Part shown: positions 48,555 through 58,214 of the stretch, piece by piece
Layout: the number at the start of each line of letters is the position of its first letter
How positions within the stretch are numbered: position 1 is the stretch's first letter
Position numbers and translations under genes: made by a program
Notes under the pieces: generated by a model
Database searches by the model: none
Seen by the model: only the letters and a program-made list of their open reading frames with translations
Told to the model about the DNA's origin: nothing
NCBI RefSeq assembly: GCF_900167345.1
Contig: NZ_FUXB01000007.1
Span: 158,083 to 222,082 of the forward strand
Length of the DNA: 64,000 bases
Source: Vibrio cincinnatiensis DSM 19608
GTDB taxonomy: Bacteria; Pseudomonadota; Gammaproteobacteria; Enterobacterales; Vibrionaceae
Direction of reading: 5' to 3'

Positions 48555-49628
48555 ATGAGAAAAAGTGACTTAAGTGACATTAATATTGTCGATGAACAGA
48601 TTTTAATCACACCAGATGCGTTAAAAGAGAAATTACCATTGAGCGATAAGGCTCGCCAGTTTATTCGTCAATCACGCCAAACGATAGCAGACATCATTCA
48701 TAAAAAAGACCATCGTTTGCTGGTGGTGTGTGGCCCTTGCTCTATCCATGATATTGACGCAGCTAAAGAGTATGCGAGCAAGCTTAAAGTATTATCAGAG
48801 CAGTTAAGCGATCAACTCTATATTGTGATGCGTGTTTACTTTGAAAAGCCACGAACAACGGTGGGCTGGAAAGGGTTAATTAACGATCCTCATCTGGATG
48901 GCACTTTTGATATTGAACACGGTTTACATGTTGGTCGTAAACTGCTCGTTGATCTGGCTGAAATGGGAATTCCTTTAGCCACGGAAGCGTTAGATCCGAT
49001 TAGCCCTCAATATTTAGCCGATACCTTTAGTTGGGCTGCCATCGGTGCTCGGACAACAGAATCACAAACGCACCGAGAAATGGCCAGTGGTCTTTCAATG
49101 CCGATTGGTTTTAAAAATGGCACGGATGGCAGTTTAGCGACCGCGATTAATGCGATGCAGGCGGCATCATCAAGCCATCGTTTTATGGGGATTAACCGTG
49201 AAGGACAAGTCGCATTGTTAACGACTCAAGGAAATACCAATGGGCATGTCATTCTCCGTGGTGGTAAGCAAACTAACTATGATTCAGTTTCTGTTGCAGA
49301 ATGTGAGCAAGAGCTGAAGCAGGTAGGCCTTGACGCTGCATTGATGGTTGATTGTAGCCATGCTAACTCGCGCAAAGATTATCGCCGTCAGCCTTTGGTG
49401 GCTGAAGATGTTATTCATCAAATTCGTCAAGGGAACCGCTCTATCATTGGTTTGATGATAGAGAGCCATCTAAATGAGGGTAATCAGTCGGCTGATCTTC
49501 CAAAAGAGAAAATGGCTTATGGTGTTTCTATTACGGATGCCTGTATTCATTGGCAAGCGACTGAGGCATTATTGCGTCATGCTCATCAAGAGCTGGTTCC
49601 ATTTTTAGAAAATCGCCTCAAAGGTTAA
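48555..49628 (+). CDS. aroF: 3-deoxy-7-phosphoheptulonate synthase (Tyr-sensitive type)
   Basis: DAHP synthase joins PEP and erythrose-4-phosphate in the first step of aromatic amino-acid synthesis. The 357-residue class I enzyme has [12 protein letters not shown] (metal Cys, about residue 61), [61 protein letters not shown] and [11 protein letters not shown]. The tyrosine-sensitive isoform is inferred from tyrA being 20 bp downstream, as in the E. coli aroF-tyrA operon, and from the TyrR-box-like sites upstream. Confidence 0.93.
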   Translation: MRKSDLSDINIVDEQILITPDALKEKLPLSDKARQFIRQSRQTIADIIHKKDHRLLVVCGPCSIHDIDAAKEYASKLKVLSEQLSDQLYIVMRVYFEKPRTTVGWKGLINDPHLDGTFDIEHGLHVGRKLLVDLAEMGIPLATEALDPISPQYLADTFSWAAIGARTTESQTHREMASGLSMPIGFKNGTDGSLATAINAMQAASSSHRFMGINREGQVALLTTQGNTNGHVILRGGKQTNYDSVSVAECEQELKQVGLDAALMVDCSHANSRKDYRRQPLVAEDVIHQIRQGNRSIIGLMIESHLNEGNQSADLPKEKMAYGVSITDACIHWQATEALLRHAHQELVPFLENRLKG

Positions 49629-49648
49629 GTAAGGGAAAGGATTTACCG

Positions 49649-50776
49649 ATGGCCGAAGAATTAAACGTATTACGCGACCAAATTGATGATGTGGATAAAC
49701 AGATGGTTGAGCTGCTGGCTCGTCGTTTGGCTTTAGTCGAAAAGGTGGGGGAAGTGAAAAGCCGCTATGGCTTACCGATTTATGTGCCAGAGCGTGAAGC
49801 CTCCATGTTAGCGTCTCGACGAGCAGAGGCTGAGCGTAAAGGTGTTCCTCCTCAGTTAATCGAAGATATTTTGCGTCGTACAATGCGTGAATCTTATGCT
49901 AGTGAGAAAGATTCCGGCTTTAAGTGTTTAAATCCTAAGTTACGTTCGGTAGTGATCGTGGGGGGAAAAGGACAACTGGGTGGTTTATTTGCCCGGATGT
50001 TCCGTTTATCGGGTTACCCTGTGAAAATTTTGGGAAGCCAAGATTGGGCACAGGCCGATGAACTCTTGCATGATGCTGGGTTGGTCGTGGTCACTGTGCC
50101 TATTCATTTAACGCTTGGCGTCATTGATAAGCTGGGCCAGTTACCCCAAGACTGTATTTTATGTGATTTAACCTCGATTAAAGCGAAGCCATTAGCGGCC
50201 ATGCTAAAGGTTCACCAAGGCCCCGTGGTTGGATTGCATCCGATGTTTGGCCCCGATGTCCCAAGCCTTGCTAAACAAGTGATTGTGTATTGTGATGGTC
50301 GTGGCGAACAACAGTATCAGTGGTTATTAGATCAGTTTGCGATTTGGGGGGCGAGCTTGTGTCAAATTGATGCCGATGAACACGATCATGGCATGACATT
50401 GATCCAAGCTTTGCGCCACTTTACCTCTTTTGTTTACGGCTTGCACCTTTCTAAGGTAAACCCGAATCTTGAACAATTGCTGAAATTAAGTTCTCCGATT
50501 TATCGGCTTGAATTGGCTATGGTTGGGCGCTTATTTGGTCAAGATCCTCACTTGTACGGGGACATCATCCTCTCTTCTCAGGAAAATGTGCAGATGATCC
50601 AGCGTTTTCAGCAAAGTTTTGCTCAAGCGGTCAGTTTAATCGAACAGCAAGACAAGCAGGGGTTTATCGAACAGTTTGAGCAAGTAAGCCAATGGTTTGG
50701 CCAATATTCTCAGCAGTTTATGAACGAGAGTCAAAACTTGCTGAAACAAGCCAATGATGCGATTCATCGGGCTTAG
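49649..50776 (+). CDS. tyrA: Chorismate mutase / prephenate dehydrogenase (T-protein)
   Basis: TyrA makes prephenate and then 4-hydroxyphenylpyruvate for tyrosine. The 375-residue fusion has an N-terminal AroQ chorismate mutase (about 1-90, [33 protein letters not shown]). The NAD-binding dehydrogenase (about 98-375) has [23 protein letters not shown] and [10 protein letters not shown]. Length matches E. coli (373). It forms the aroF-tyrA operon and ends at a hairpin. Confidence 0.96.
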   Translation: MAEELNVLRDQIDDVDKQMVELLARRLALVEKVGEVKSRYGLPIYVPEREASMLASRRAEAERKGVPPQLIEDILRRTMRESYASEKDSGFKCLNPKLRSVVIVGGKGQLGGLFARMFRLSGYPVKILGSQDWAQADELLHDAGLVVVTVPIHLTLGVIDKLGQLPQDCILCDLTSIKAKPLAAMLKVHQGPVVGLHPMFGPDVPSLAKQVIVYCDGRGEQQYQWLLDQFAIWGASLCQIDADEHDHGMTLIQALRHFTSFVYGLHLSKVNPNLEQLLKLSSPIYRLELAMVGRLFGQDPHLYGDIILSSQENVQMIQRFQQSFAQAVSLIEQQDKQGFIEQFEQVSQWFGQYSQQFMNESQNLLKQANDAIHRA

Positions 50777-50784
50777 CATATAGA

Positions 50785-50827
50785 ATGGCGAGTTAGTAGA
50801 CACTGACTCGCCATCATTCCCTTTTTT
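50785..50827 (+). terminator. Terminator after tyrA
   Basis: ATGGCGAGT / ACTCGCCAT stem (50785-50793, 50806-50814), then CATTCCC and six T. The stem reaches the end of plzA. Confidence 0.6.
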
Positions 50828-51191
50828 CGTCGCCTAAACTTGCTAAGTGCTCAATATCTCTATGCAGAAGTTCATCATTGCCCACATTGAGTTCTATCAT
50901 ACGTTTTAAATGTGCGATGCTTTCAATATCAATATGGTCAATTTTAAGGTGAAGAATGCGTTCATTTTGCCGGACTAACTTCGCTACCATCGTGAGAGTA
51001 ATATCACTCTCTGGTAAAGTGAATTCAACGTCTAAAGGCTCAGAAGGGTTAATATTTGGCTCATCAACCGCCCATAAAAGCAACCCATGTAAAGAGAGGT
51101 CTTGAATACAGGTAGCCAGTTGCCTTTGGCCTTGTATCAGTGTTGCTGGTGCCTGATAAAGGATACGAGAAAATCGGCGTCGGTCTGTCAT
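50814..51191 (-). CDS. plzA: PilZ-domain c-di-GMP-binding protein
   Basis: A 125-residue single PilZ domain. The c-di-GMP motifs are intact: RRFSR (RxxxR, residues 5-9) and DLSLHG (D/NxSxxG, about 31-36). The ATG at 51191 is preferred over a GTG nine bases upstream because GGTGGGT lies between them. PilZ proteins carry c-di-GMP signals to motility, polysaccharide or secretion machinery; the partner is unknown. Position after tyrA matches V. cholerae VC0697, named plzA as I recall. With rocS and vpsR this is the third c-di-GMP gene in the window. Confidence 0.85.
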   Translation of the reverse strand: MTDRRRFSRILYQAPATLIQGQRQLATCIQDLSLHGLLLWAVDEPNINPSEPLDVEFTLPESDITLTMVAKLVRQNERILHLKIDHIDIESIAHLKRMIELNVGNDELLHRDIEHLASLGDEKRE

Positions 51192-51300
51192 AATACCCAC
51201 CGTATAAAAGAGAGAATAGCATATAGCCTAAGCATAGCAGAGTTGCTGCTTCAAGGGCGTAGCTATTTATCTCATCAGGTTTATGAATAAAAAGATAATT

Positions 51301-51320
51301 CAGGCCGCGAATGCGGCCTG
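51301..51320 (-). terminator. Terminator after ettA
   Basis: CAGGCCGC / GCGGCCTG stem with a four-base loop; the minus strand continues AATTATCTTTTT. Confidence 0.7.
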
Positions 51321-51327
51321 AATAGGG

Positions 51328-52995
51328 TTATTTCGTAATGCGCTTATATTTGATGCGATGAGGTTCTGCCGCTTGTGCCCCTAATGTCTGTTTGAGCCAA
51401 TCCATGTATTCAGTGTAGTTACCTTCATAGAAGTTCACTTTACCTTCATCACGGTAGTCGAGAATATGTGTCGCAATACGGTCGAGGAACCAACGGTCAT
51501 GCGAGATCACCATGGCACAACCCGGAAACTCAAGGAGTGCTTCTTCTAAAGCACGCAGGGTTTCTACATCAAGGTCGTTGGTTGGCTCGTCGAGTAACAG
51601 TACGTTGCCGCCAGCTTTGAGAAGTTTGGCTAAGTGCACACGGTTTCGTTCCCCACCAGACAGTTCACCGATCACTTTTTGTTGATCGACCCCTTTAAAG
51701 TTAAAGCGAGAACAGTAAGCACGAGCTGGGATTTCAAAGTTATTAATACGAATAATATCAGCACCTTCTGAGATCTCTTTGAAGACTGTGTTTTTATCAT
51801 TCATGCTGTCACGGAACTGATCAACCGAGGCTAGTTTTACCGTATCCCCCATTTCTATGCTGCCAGAGTCTGGCTGCTCGACACCACTGAGCATTTTAAA
51901 TAACGTTGATTTACCGGCACCGTTCGCCCCGATAATGCCGACAATCGCTCCTTTAGGGATACTAAAAGAGAGATCATCAATCAGCACACGATCACCAAAA
52001 GATTTGGTGAGGTTTTTCACCTCAATCACTTTATCACCTAAGCGATCACCAGGCGGGATAAACAGTTCATTGGTTTCATTCCGTTTCTGATGCTCAGTGC
52101 TCTGTAGTTCTTCAAAACGCGCCATACGAGCTTTGGATTTAGCTTGGCGGCCTTTAGGGTTTTGACGAACCCATTCCAGCTCTTTTTCAATGGTTTTCTG
52201 ACGAGCTTTCTCTTGTGAAGCTTCTTGCTGTAGACGGGCGTCTTTTTGTTCCAACCAAGAAGTGTAGTTACCTTGCCATGGAATACCTTCACCACGGTCT
52301 AACTCTAAAATCCACCCCGCCGCATTATCTAAGAAATAACGGTCGTGGGTAATGGCTACGACGGTGCCGCTATAATCGACTAAGAAACGCTCTAACCAAG
52401 CCACAGATTCTGCATCTAGGTGGTTGGTGGGCTCGTCGAGTAATAGCATGTCTGGTTTTTCAAGCAGTAGGCGACAAATGGCAACTCGACGACGTTCCCC
52501 ACCTGATAATGTTGCGACTTTGGCATCCCATTCTGGTAAGCGCAGTGCATCGGCAGCTCGTTCAAGAACGTTATCTAAATTGTGGCCATCTTTAGTTTGA
52601 ATAATGGCTTCGAGTTCCCCTTGCTCTTTGGCAAGTGCATCAAAATCGGCTTCGGGCTCGGCATAGGCTGCATACACTTCATCCAAACGTTTAAGTGCGT
52701 AGGCCACGTCAGCAACGGCTTCTTCAACAACTTCACGGACGGTTTTATTTTCATCTAACACCGGTTCTTGGGGGAGGTATCCCACATTTAACCCTGGTTG
52801 CGGACGTGCTTCACCATCGAAATCTTTATCAATGCCAGCCATGATACGTAGTAGGGTCGATTTACCTGAACCATTTAAACCTAATACCCCGATCTTTGCT
52901 CCGGGGAAAAAGCTCAAAGAAATATCTTTAAGTATTTGACGTTTAGGGGGCACGATTTTGCTCACCCGAGACATGGTATAGACGTATTCAGCCAT
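51328..52995 (-). CDS. ettA: Energy-dependent translational throttle protein EttA (ABC-F)
   Basis: EttA is a soluble ABC-F ATPase that binds the ribosomal E site and gates the first peptide bond according to ATP/ADP. The 555-residue protein has two ABC domains: Walker A GLNGSGKST (about 39-47) and GANGAGKST (about 356-364), with signatures LSGGERRRVA and LSGGERNRVH. The P-site tRNA-interaction linker is charged, with RQNPKGRQAKSKARMARFEEL. Length equals E. coli EttA (555). The divergent slt is 263 bp away. Confidence 0.96.
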   Translation of the reverse strand: MAEYVYTMSRVSKIVPPKRQILKDISLSFFPGAKIGVLGLNGSGKSTLLRIMAGIDKDFDGEARPQPGLNVGYLPQEPVLDENKTVREVVEEAVADVAYALKRLDEVYAAYAEPEADFDALAKEQGELEAIIQTKDGHNLDNVLERAADALRLPEWDAKVATLSGGERRRVAICRLLLEKPDMLLLDEPTNHLDAESVAWLERFLVDYSGTVVAITHDRYFLDNAAGWILELDRGEGIPWQGNYTSWLEQKDARLQQEASQEKARQKTIEKELEWVRQNPKGRQAKSKARMARFEELQSTEHQKRNETNELFIPPGDRLGDKVIEVKNLTKSFGDRVLIDDLSFSIPKGAIVGIIGANGAGKSTLFKMLSGVEQPDSGSIEMGDTVKLASVDQFRDSMNDKNTVFKEISEGADIIRINNFEIPARAYCSRFNFKGVDQQKVIGELSGGERNRVHLAKLLKAGGNVLLLDEPTNDLDVETLRALEEALLEFPGCAMVISHDRWFLDRIATHILDYRDEGKVNFYEGNYTEYMDWLKQTLGAQAAEPHRIKYKRITK

Positions 52996-53258
52996 TGCCG
53001 ATCATTCCTAATCTTTCAAACAGAACAAAGCCGCTATTCTATACTAAAGCATATTCATTTGTTACTAGTGGGCCGTAATTTTGGTTTTTACTTCTCGATG
53101 ATAGGGTGTGCTATCGATAAATTTGAGCGGTCATTGGAGATTTAATCGATGGTTTCATAATTGACTTCAATTTTACATCTGCGCTCTTTACATTGTATGC
53201 AAGAGTCTGCGTAATGAATCCTGCATTGGATTGTTTGTTTATAAAGGAATAAAGCGTT
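52996..53258. other. Divergent ettA/slt intergenic region
   Basis: 263 bp without a gene; it must hold the ettA and slt promoters. No operator stood out. Confidence 0.3.
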
Positions 53259-55205
53259 ATGACGCTAGGGGATTTTTTTCAGTCATCTCGAATTTTGTCA
53301 GTCGTGTTGATTGGGTGGGGGATATTAAGTGGGCATGCGTTGTCTGGAACGTTGGATTTGGAGGCTCAGCGTGAACTCTATGAACAGGCCCATGGTTGGT
53401 TAGATAATAAAGAAGTCAGCCGTTTTAAAAAAGCCCGCTCAAAGTTGGCGGACTATCCTTTGACACCCTATTTAGATTATCGAAGCTTCTTAATTGATTT
53501 GGGGGAAAAGCCCCCTATTGTGGTGCGCACTTTTATCGATGCTCATAAAGACTTTCCTTTCTCTAACCGCATTAGTGCCCCTTACCTAAGAGCATTAGCT
53601 CGTCAAGGTAAGTGGGCGGAACTCCTTCAATTTTCACCCAATGTTCCTAATGGTGAAACGTATCGCTGTTACTACTATACCGCCAAGTTAAAAACAGGGC
53701 GTTATTCAGAAGCTTTTAGTGGTGCTCAATCATTATGGAAAAATGGTGCGAGTATTTCTTCGGCATGTGATGAGTTATTTATGGTTTGGGAGCAGAGGGG
53801 GGGCTTAACCGAAACCATGATTCTTGAGCGAATGTTATTAGCTTTTGATGGGCGTAACCGCGCTTTAATGGTGCATCTAACAGGGAAACTGGCAGGAAAA
53901 GTGAGTGAAGCCAATGCAGCGGCGCTGCTGAAATTATACGATGCTCCTGAAACGGTATTGGCATTTATTCAGCAGAATCACTCCTTTAATAAGTTATATC
54001 AAGCCGTCGAACTGGCGCTAGAAAAGCTGGCGCGTAGTGATGCCATTCAGGCTCAAAATCGTTGGTTAGCCGTCAATGAAAGGGTATCTTGGCCCTCTTC
54101 TCAACAAACTCGGGTTGCTCAATATATTGCTCTACGCATGATGGATGTAGAGAGTGAGTCTCTTAGACAATGGCGAGATTCGGTGATTCTTAACAGCTCT
54201 CATGTTCACCTTATTGAAAGGCGCATACGGCTTGCACTGCGTGAGCAAGATTGGCAAGGTCTAACGGTATGGATTCACCAGTTATCTGAAGAGGAGAGAA
54301 ACTCACTGCGTTGGCAGTATTGGCTTGCTCGAGCTGAGCTTGCTCAAGGAAAAGAATCACAAGGCTTGGAGCGAATGCGGGCGTTACTTGGGCAACGTAA
54401 TTTTTATAGTGTTGCTGCCGCTCAGTGGATGAAACAGTCTATCCAATATCCTAGCTCTTCACTCTCTTTAAGACGCTCATTGCTAAAGCCTTATCAAAAA
54501 GCGTTAGTACGTATTGGTGAGTTAATTGAGCGAGACAAAATTGCGGCAGCGAAAAGTGAGTGGAATTGGCTATTGCAGCAAGCCAATCAAGAAGAGAAAG
54601 AAATGCTAGCGGTTTATGCGGCTACCCAGCGCTGGCATCACCTAACTGTACAAGCTTCCATCTCTGCGAATTTGTGGGATAACACGCAACTGCGTTTTCC
54701 ATTAGCTCATCAATGGTGGTTTAATTTTTATGGTAAGAAACATGGTATTCATCCTGTGACTTTAATGTCGTTGGCTCGGCAAGAGAGTGCGATGGATGTA
54801 GAGGCGCGCTCCTCGGTAGGAGCCAGAGGGATCATGCAAGTGATGCCAGCAACAGCCCGTTATACGGCAAAAAAATACCACCTTAATTATGACAGTGAGG
54901 ATGATCTTTATCAGGTAGGGAAAAATATAGAGATAGGTAGCCACTATTTAAATAGCCTACTTGAGCGCTATGATAATAACCGAATTTTTGCTTTTGCGGC
55001 TTATAATGCGGGGCCAAGCCGAGTGGATCGCTGGAGAGAACAAACGCAAGGTCAATTAGATGTTTATGCGTTTATTGAATCCATCCCTTTTCGTGAAACC
55101 CGTGGATATGTACAGAATATTTTGATGTTTGAAACCTATTACCGCGATTTAATGGCAATGGATGGAGAATTCTTAACACAACAAGAGTTAGCAACAAGAT
55201 ATTGA
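53259..55205 (+). CDS. slt: Soluble lytic murein transglycosylase (Slt70)
   Basis: Slt cuts peptidoglycan between MurNAc and GlcNAc with 1,6-anhydro ring formation, in the periplasm. The 648-residue protein has a signal peptide that ends around SGHALSG (residue 30). A long helical U-shaped domain follows. The C-terminal SLT domain has catalytic Glu in LARQESAMDVEARSSVGARGIMQVMPATA (about residue 507), GSHYLNSLLERYDNN and AAYNAGPSRVDRW. Length matches E. coli (645). Products are recycled by NagZ and AnmK, both in this window. trpR follows, as in E. coli. Confidence 0.96.
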   Translation: MTLGDFFQSSRILSVVLIGWGILSGHALSGTLDLEAQRELYEQAHGWLDNKEVSRFKKARSKLADYPLTPYLDYRSFLIDLGEKPPIVVRTFIDAHKDFPFSNRISAPYLRALARQGKWAELLQFSPNVPNGETYRCYYYTAKLKTGRYSEAFSGAQSLWKNGASISSACDELFMVWEQRGGLTETMILERMLLAFDGRNRALMVHLTGKLAGKVSEANAAALLKLYDAPETVLAFIQQNHSFNKLYQAVELALEKLARSDAIQAQNRWLAVNERVSWPSSQQTRVAQYIALRMMDVESESLRQWRDSVILNSSHVHLIERRIRLALREQDWQGLTVWIHQLSEEERNSLRWQYWLARAELAQGKESQGLERMRALLGQRNFYSVAAAQWMKQSIQYPSSSLSLRRSLLKPYQKALVRIGELIERDKIAAAKSEWNWLLQQANQEEKEMLAVYAATQRWHHLTVQASISANLWDNTQLRFPLAHQWWFNFYGKKHGIHPVTLMSLARQESAMDVEARSSVGARGIMQVMPATARYTAKKYHLNYDSEDDLYQVGKNIEIGSHYLNSLLERYDNNRIFAFAAYNAGPSRVDRWREQTQGQLDVYAFIESIPFRETRGYVQNILMFETYYRDLMAMDGEFLTQQELATRY

Positions 55206-55229
55206 TTCCGGCTGAGTGTTCTCTACAAT
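55202..55229 (+). promoter_or_regulatory. Candidate promoter for trpR
   Basis: TTGATT (55202-55207, overlapping the slt stop), a 16-bp spacer and TACAAT (55224-55229), about 30 bp before trpR. No clear Trp operator was found over it. Confidence 0.5.
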
Positions 55230-55259
55230 AGAGGAGTGTATCACCCAACGAGTACAAAA

Positions 55260-55553
55260 ATGTCATCACAACCTGAGTATAGTGACTGGTGTGAGCTATT
55301 AACATTAGTCAAGCAAGCTACAACGCATGAACAACATGAAATGCTGTTAACTATGTTAATGACTCCTGATGAACGAGCAGCGCTGGTGGCGAGAGTGAAC
55401 ATTTTATGTGAACTGCTTAAAGGCGAACTCTCTCAGCGTCAGATTAGCCAGATGTTAGGAGTGGGAGTGGCAACCATTACACGGGGGTCTAATGAACTAA
55501 AATCTCGCTCTGAGCAAGAGCGAGATTCTCTAGCCAAATTATTGTTACCTTAA
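55260..55553 (+). CDS. trpR: Trp operon repressor
   Basis: TrpR is the tryptophan-activated repressor of trp, aroH and related genes. The 97-residue all-helical protein has LMTPDERAALVARVNILCELLKGELSQRQISQMLGVGVATITRGSNELK. The helix-turn-helix is about residues 60-81 and contains GVATITRGSN. The ATG at 55260 is preferred; the GTG at 55236 leaves no gap to its ribosome-binding site. It lies between slt and yjjX, as in E. coli. Confidence 0.95.
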   Translation: MSSQPEYSDWCELLTLVKQATTHEQHEMLLTMLMTPDERAALVARVNILCELLKGELSQRQISQMLGVGVATITRGSNELKSRSEQERDSLAKLLLP

Positions 55554-55617
55554 CAACCTTATGACTTAATGCCCATTTTTCTCGCATTTTGTTCGCTAAA
55601 GGGAATTCGCTGACTGT

Positions 55618-56169
55618 TCATCTTGTAACTCCGAACGACTTGAGGTTATTGATGGGGAAGAGATCCGGATTGGTAAATGGAATTAAGGCAAGTATTAACG
55701 CTTGATGATAGACCGAGCTACGAGTGAGCTTATGACGAGTGAGCAAACCAATAGCGCCTCCTTTTTGCTTAATATTTTCGGTGGCAAACACTTTATCCAT
55801 CACATGACCCAATTCATTATCCGGTGTGAGTTGCTCTGCTACCATTGGAGGAAGTGGTAAGCTTGCGGAACGTGACTCACCATAACGCTGACCTGACTTG
55901 ATGATCATCCAAGCAAAGGTCGAACCATTTTCAATTCCTGCTTCAAGACTAACGTAATAATCTGCATCGGGGATGGCCTGCTCTGCATTGCTGACTCTGT
56001 TGCGTGCCCCCTGCTTGGTTTCATTATCATTCATTGGCTGAGGAGAAATCCCACTAGCAACGGAAACGCCTTGAAAATGAAATGCTTGATCTGGAAACAC
56101 GTCGTGAAATGCACTTTTAACGGCATTAATTTTTGCTGGATTGAGCGAGGCGACAATAACGTTTTTCAT
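55618..56169 (-). CDS. yjjX: Inosine/xanthosine triphosphatase YjjX
   Basis: YjjX hydrolyses ITP and XTP and helps keep deaminated purines out of RNA and DNA. The 183-residue protein starts VIVASLNPAKINAVKSAF, a Maf/HAM1-like fold N-terminus. It has SGISPQPMNDNETKQGARNR and SLEAGIENGSTFAWMII. It starts 14 bases after the pheA stop on the same strand, so it is probably cotranscribed with pheA. In E. coli yjjX sits beside trpR, here too but convergent. Confidence 0.92.
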   Translation of the reverse strand: MKNVIVASLNPAKINAVKSAFHDVFPDQAFHFQGVSVASGISPQPMNDNETKQGARNRVSNAEQAIPDADYYVSLEAGIENGSTFAWMIIKSGQRYGESRSASLPLPPMVAEQLTPDNELGHVMDKVFATENIKQKGGAIGLLTRHKLTRSSVYHQALILALIPFTNPDLFPINNLKSFGVTR

Positions 56170-56183
56170 GGCAGACTCTATCT

Positions 56184-57365
56184 TTATTGATTGGCTAACT
56201 TAATGTGTGTCGGTTTGATATTTTCACTCGGATAGCAGCCTAACACTTTCAAATGTTTGGTAAGTTTGGTTAATTCACCCAGTGCCTGCTGCATCTCTTG
56301 TGAATCGACATGAGCTTCTAAGTCGACATAAAACATCTCTTCCCATGGGTTTCCCATAATTGGACGAGATTCTAATTTTGTCATATTGATCCCATAACGT
56401 TGTAAAACCAAGAGGGTGGAAACTAAGGCTCCCGCCTCTTGAGACGTTGACATTATTAAGGTGGTTTTTGCGGGGATCTGGGTGGACACCTCAATGGGTT
56501 TACGTGCGACTACGATAAAGCGTGTATGATTTTCAGTTTGGTTCGCAATATTGCCTTGAATACTTTGTAATCCGTAGAGTTTACCGCTAGAGGCATTACC
56601 GATGGCTGCCACATCTTTTCTTTGTAAGTCTTGAACTTTCTTCATAGCATCAGCGGTGCTGATGCAAGTTTCTAGTTTCACACCCTTTAATCGACTCAAA
56701 AATTCACTACATTGCTGGTGGGGCTGTGGGTGTGAGTAGAGTATTTTGATCTCTTCTAATCGGATATCTTGAGTCGCCACTAAACAGTGTTCTATCGGTT
56801 GCGTGATTTCTCCTACGATATATAAAGTTGTGTGTTGTAAAAGATCATAGACTTCATTGATAGAGCCTGAACTGGTATTTTCAATCGGAAGAACGCCGTA
56901 GTCTGCATGTCCTGATTCCACCGTTTTTGTCACTTCTCTAAATTGCTCACAATTGAGCTCAATTAATTTGGTATTCTTACGGCTGAAGTATTCACGGGTT
57001 GCTAAGTGGGAGTATGATCCTTTAGAACCTAAAAAGGCAACGCGAGCGAGAGGCTTGCGATTTTCTGGATTCGCTAAATTTTGCAAGTAGGCTTGCTGAA
57101 GTAAGACGGAGTCTTCAATGATAGTGTGAAACAGCTTGGTAATGTACTGGGCGTCTAACTGATAGTTCTCTTTTCCTGATTGGATAAGTTTTACCAACAG
57201 TTGTTGTTCTCTCAGTATGTCCCGAACGGGTTTGGAGGTTTTCACTTTACTTTTCGCCACTTCAATACTGAGTTGACGTCGTTCAGAAAGCAGCTTTAGC
57301 AGTTGGTCATCTATGGTGTTTAAACGTAATCGAATCTCTTCCAATGAAGGGGAATGGTTTGTCAT
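56184..57365 (-). CDS. pheA: Chorismate mutase / prephenate dehydratase (P-protein)
   Basis: PheA makes prephenate and then phenylpyruvate for phenylalanine. The 393-residue protein has an AroQ chorismate mutase (about 8-90, EIRLRLNTIDDQLLKLLSERRQLSIEVAKSK) and a prephenate dehydratase domain (about 106-285, with NHTRFIVVARK). The ACT regulatory domain (about 300-380) has GALVSTLLVLQRYGINMTKLESRP, whose GALV and ESRP bind phenylalanine. Expression is controlled by the pheL attenuator directly upstream. yjjX follows after 14 bases. Confidence 0.96.
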   Translation of the reverse strand: MTNHSPSLEEIRLRLNTIDDQLLKLLSERRQLSIEVAKSKVKTSKPVRDILREQQLLVKLIQSGKENYQLDAQYITKLFHTIIEDSVLLQQAYLQNLANPENRKPLARVAFLGSKGSYSHLATREYFSRKNTKLIELNCEQFREVTKTVESGHADYGVLPIENTSSGSINEVYDLLQHTTLYIVGEITQPIEHCLVATQDIRLEEIKILYSHPQPHQQCSEFLSRLKGVKLETCISTADAMKKVQDLQRKDVAAIGNASSGKLYGLQSIQGNIANQTENHTRFIVVARKPIEVSTQIPAKTTLIMSTSQEAGALVSTLLVLQRYGINMTKLESRPIMGNPWEEMFYVDLEAHVDSQEMQQALGELTKLTKHLKVLGCYPSENIKPTHIKLANQ

Positions 57366-57380
57366 TATAAAATCCTTATA

Positions 57381-57404
57381 AAAAAAGCCTCCCTAGGGAG
57401 GCTT
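57381..57404 (-). terminator. Attenuator terminator of the pheA leader
   Basis: On the minus strand AAGCCTCCC-TA-GGGAGGCTT (symmetrical) followed by six T, between pheL and pheA. GGAGGC at 57446-57441 can pair with its 5' arm (antiterminator), and CTCCAA / TTGGAG (about 57463-57446) forms the earlier pause hairpin. Confidence 0.85.
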
Positions 57405-57451
57405 CCTGTTCGTTTTTGACTTATTTCCGTAAACGAGCTCGCCTCCAAGGA

Positions 57452-57499
57452 TTATTGGAGAAAAAAGAAGTCAAAAAGGAACAGTGAGTTATCTATCAT
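57452..57499 (-). CDS. pheL: pheA leader peptide
   Basis: A 15-codon ORF, MIDNSLFLFDFFFLQ, with five Phe codons among residues 7-13. Its stop is 86 bases before pheA, and its end overlaps the first arm of the leader hairpins. Stalling at Phe codons when Phe-tRNA is low would free the antiterminator, as in E. coli pheL. Start ATG at 57499 has only a weak ribosome-binding site. Too short for usual gene finding, and called on codon content plus position. Confidence 0.88.
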   Translation of the reverse strand: MIDNSLFLFDFFFLQ

Positions 57500-57564
57500 G
57501 ATTCATCGTTGTTAGGTTATTTATCCAAGCGACACAATAAGCAAGCCAGATAGGAGCGTCAAGC

Positions 57565-57590
57565 AAAAAAATAGCGCCCTAAGGCGCTAT
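57565..57590 (-). terminator. Terminator after raiA
   Basis: ATAGCGCC-TTAG-GGCGCTAT stem on the minus strand followed by six T. Confidence 0.88.
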
Positions 57591-57607
57591 CTCTGCAATG
57601 GTTCAGA

Positions 57608-57937
57608 TTATTCAGTCTCTTCTTCTTCCACTTCGGGTTTATCTGCTCGCCGCGATTCTGGTTTGTGACGCAATTTATTTAATTGACGTTCAAGTTTTTG
57701 TTCTACCTCATTAATCGCAGCGTAAAGGTCATCGTGAATCGCTGAGGCAACCAGTTGACCTTTTGGAATCGTCACTGTTGCTTCAAACTTTTTCTGTTTG
57801 TTTGGTTGTTCGCTAAAACTGGCTTGGCACCCCGTAATTTCTACTTGCCATTTTTCTAGCTTTTTGAATTTGCTCTCAATGTGATTCCGGATCGCAGAGG
57901 TGATTTCAATGTTTTTACCAGTAATATTCATTTGCAT
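57608..57937 (-). CDS. raiA: Ribosome-associated translation inhibitor RaiA (YfiA)
   Basis: RaiA binds 30S at the A and P sites and idles 70S ribosomes in stationary phase or cold shock. The 109-residue protein starts MQMNITGKNIEITSAIRNHIE and has the double-stranded RNA-binding-like beta-alpha fold, with HDDLYAAINEVEQKLERQLNKLRHK. The acidic tail (EVEEEETE) marks the short RaiA type rather than Hpf-long. V. cholerae VC0706 (Vrp, a VrrA sRNA target) is the apparent orthologue. A perfect CRP palindrome lies about 280 bp upstream. Confidence 0.93.
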   Translation of the reverse strand: MQMNITGKNIEITSAIRNHIESKFKKLEKWQVEITGCQASFSEQPNKQKKFEATVTIPKGQLVASAIHDDLYAAINEVEQKLERQLNKLRHKPESRRADKPEVEEEETE

Positions 57938-58214
57938 AGTGATTTTTCCTCTGTTGCATCCCTCATGGGTTACCTACAGATTAGCGTTTCAATAGCAAAA
58001 GAATGTGATCTACCTCTCCTTTTGGTTGGGTGTATGACTCTTTAAAAATAAACGTGATCTTTAGCAAGGAGTCGGTGTGTGAGGTAAGGAAAAAGCTTGA
58101 GATTTCGATAAAAATGGTTAGATTGGGTTGTAGGTCTTACTAAAAACTTTCTATTTTTTAGGGCGTTGTATCAACTCAAAAAAAAGATTGCTCTGTTTTT
58201 GTTCATCTTATAAG

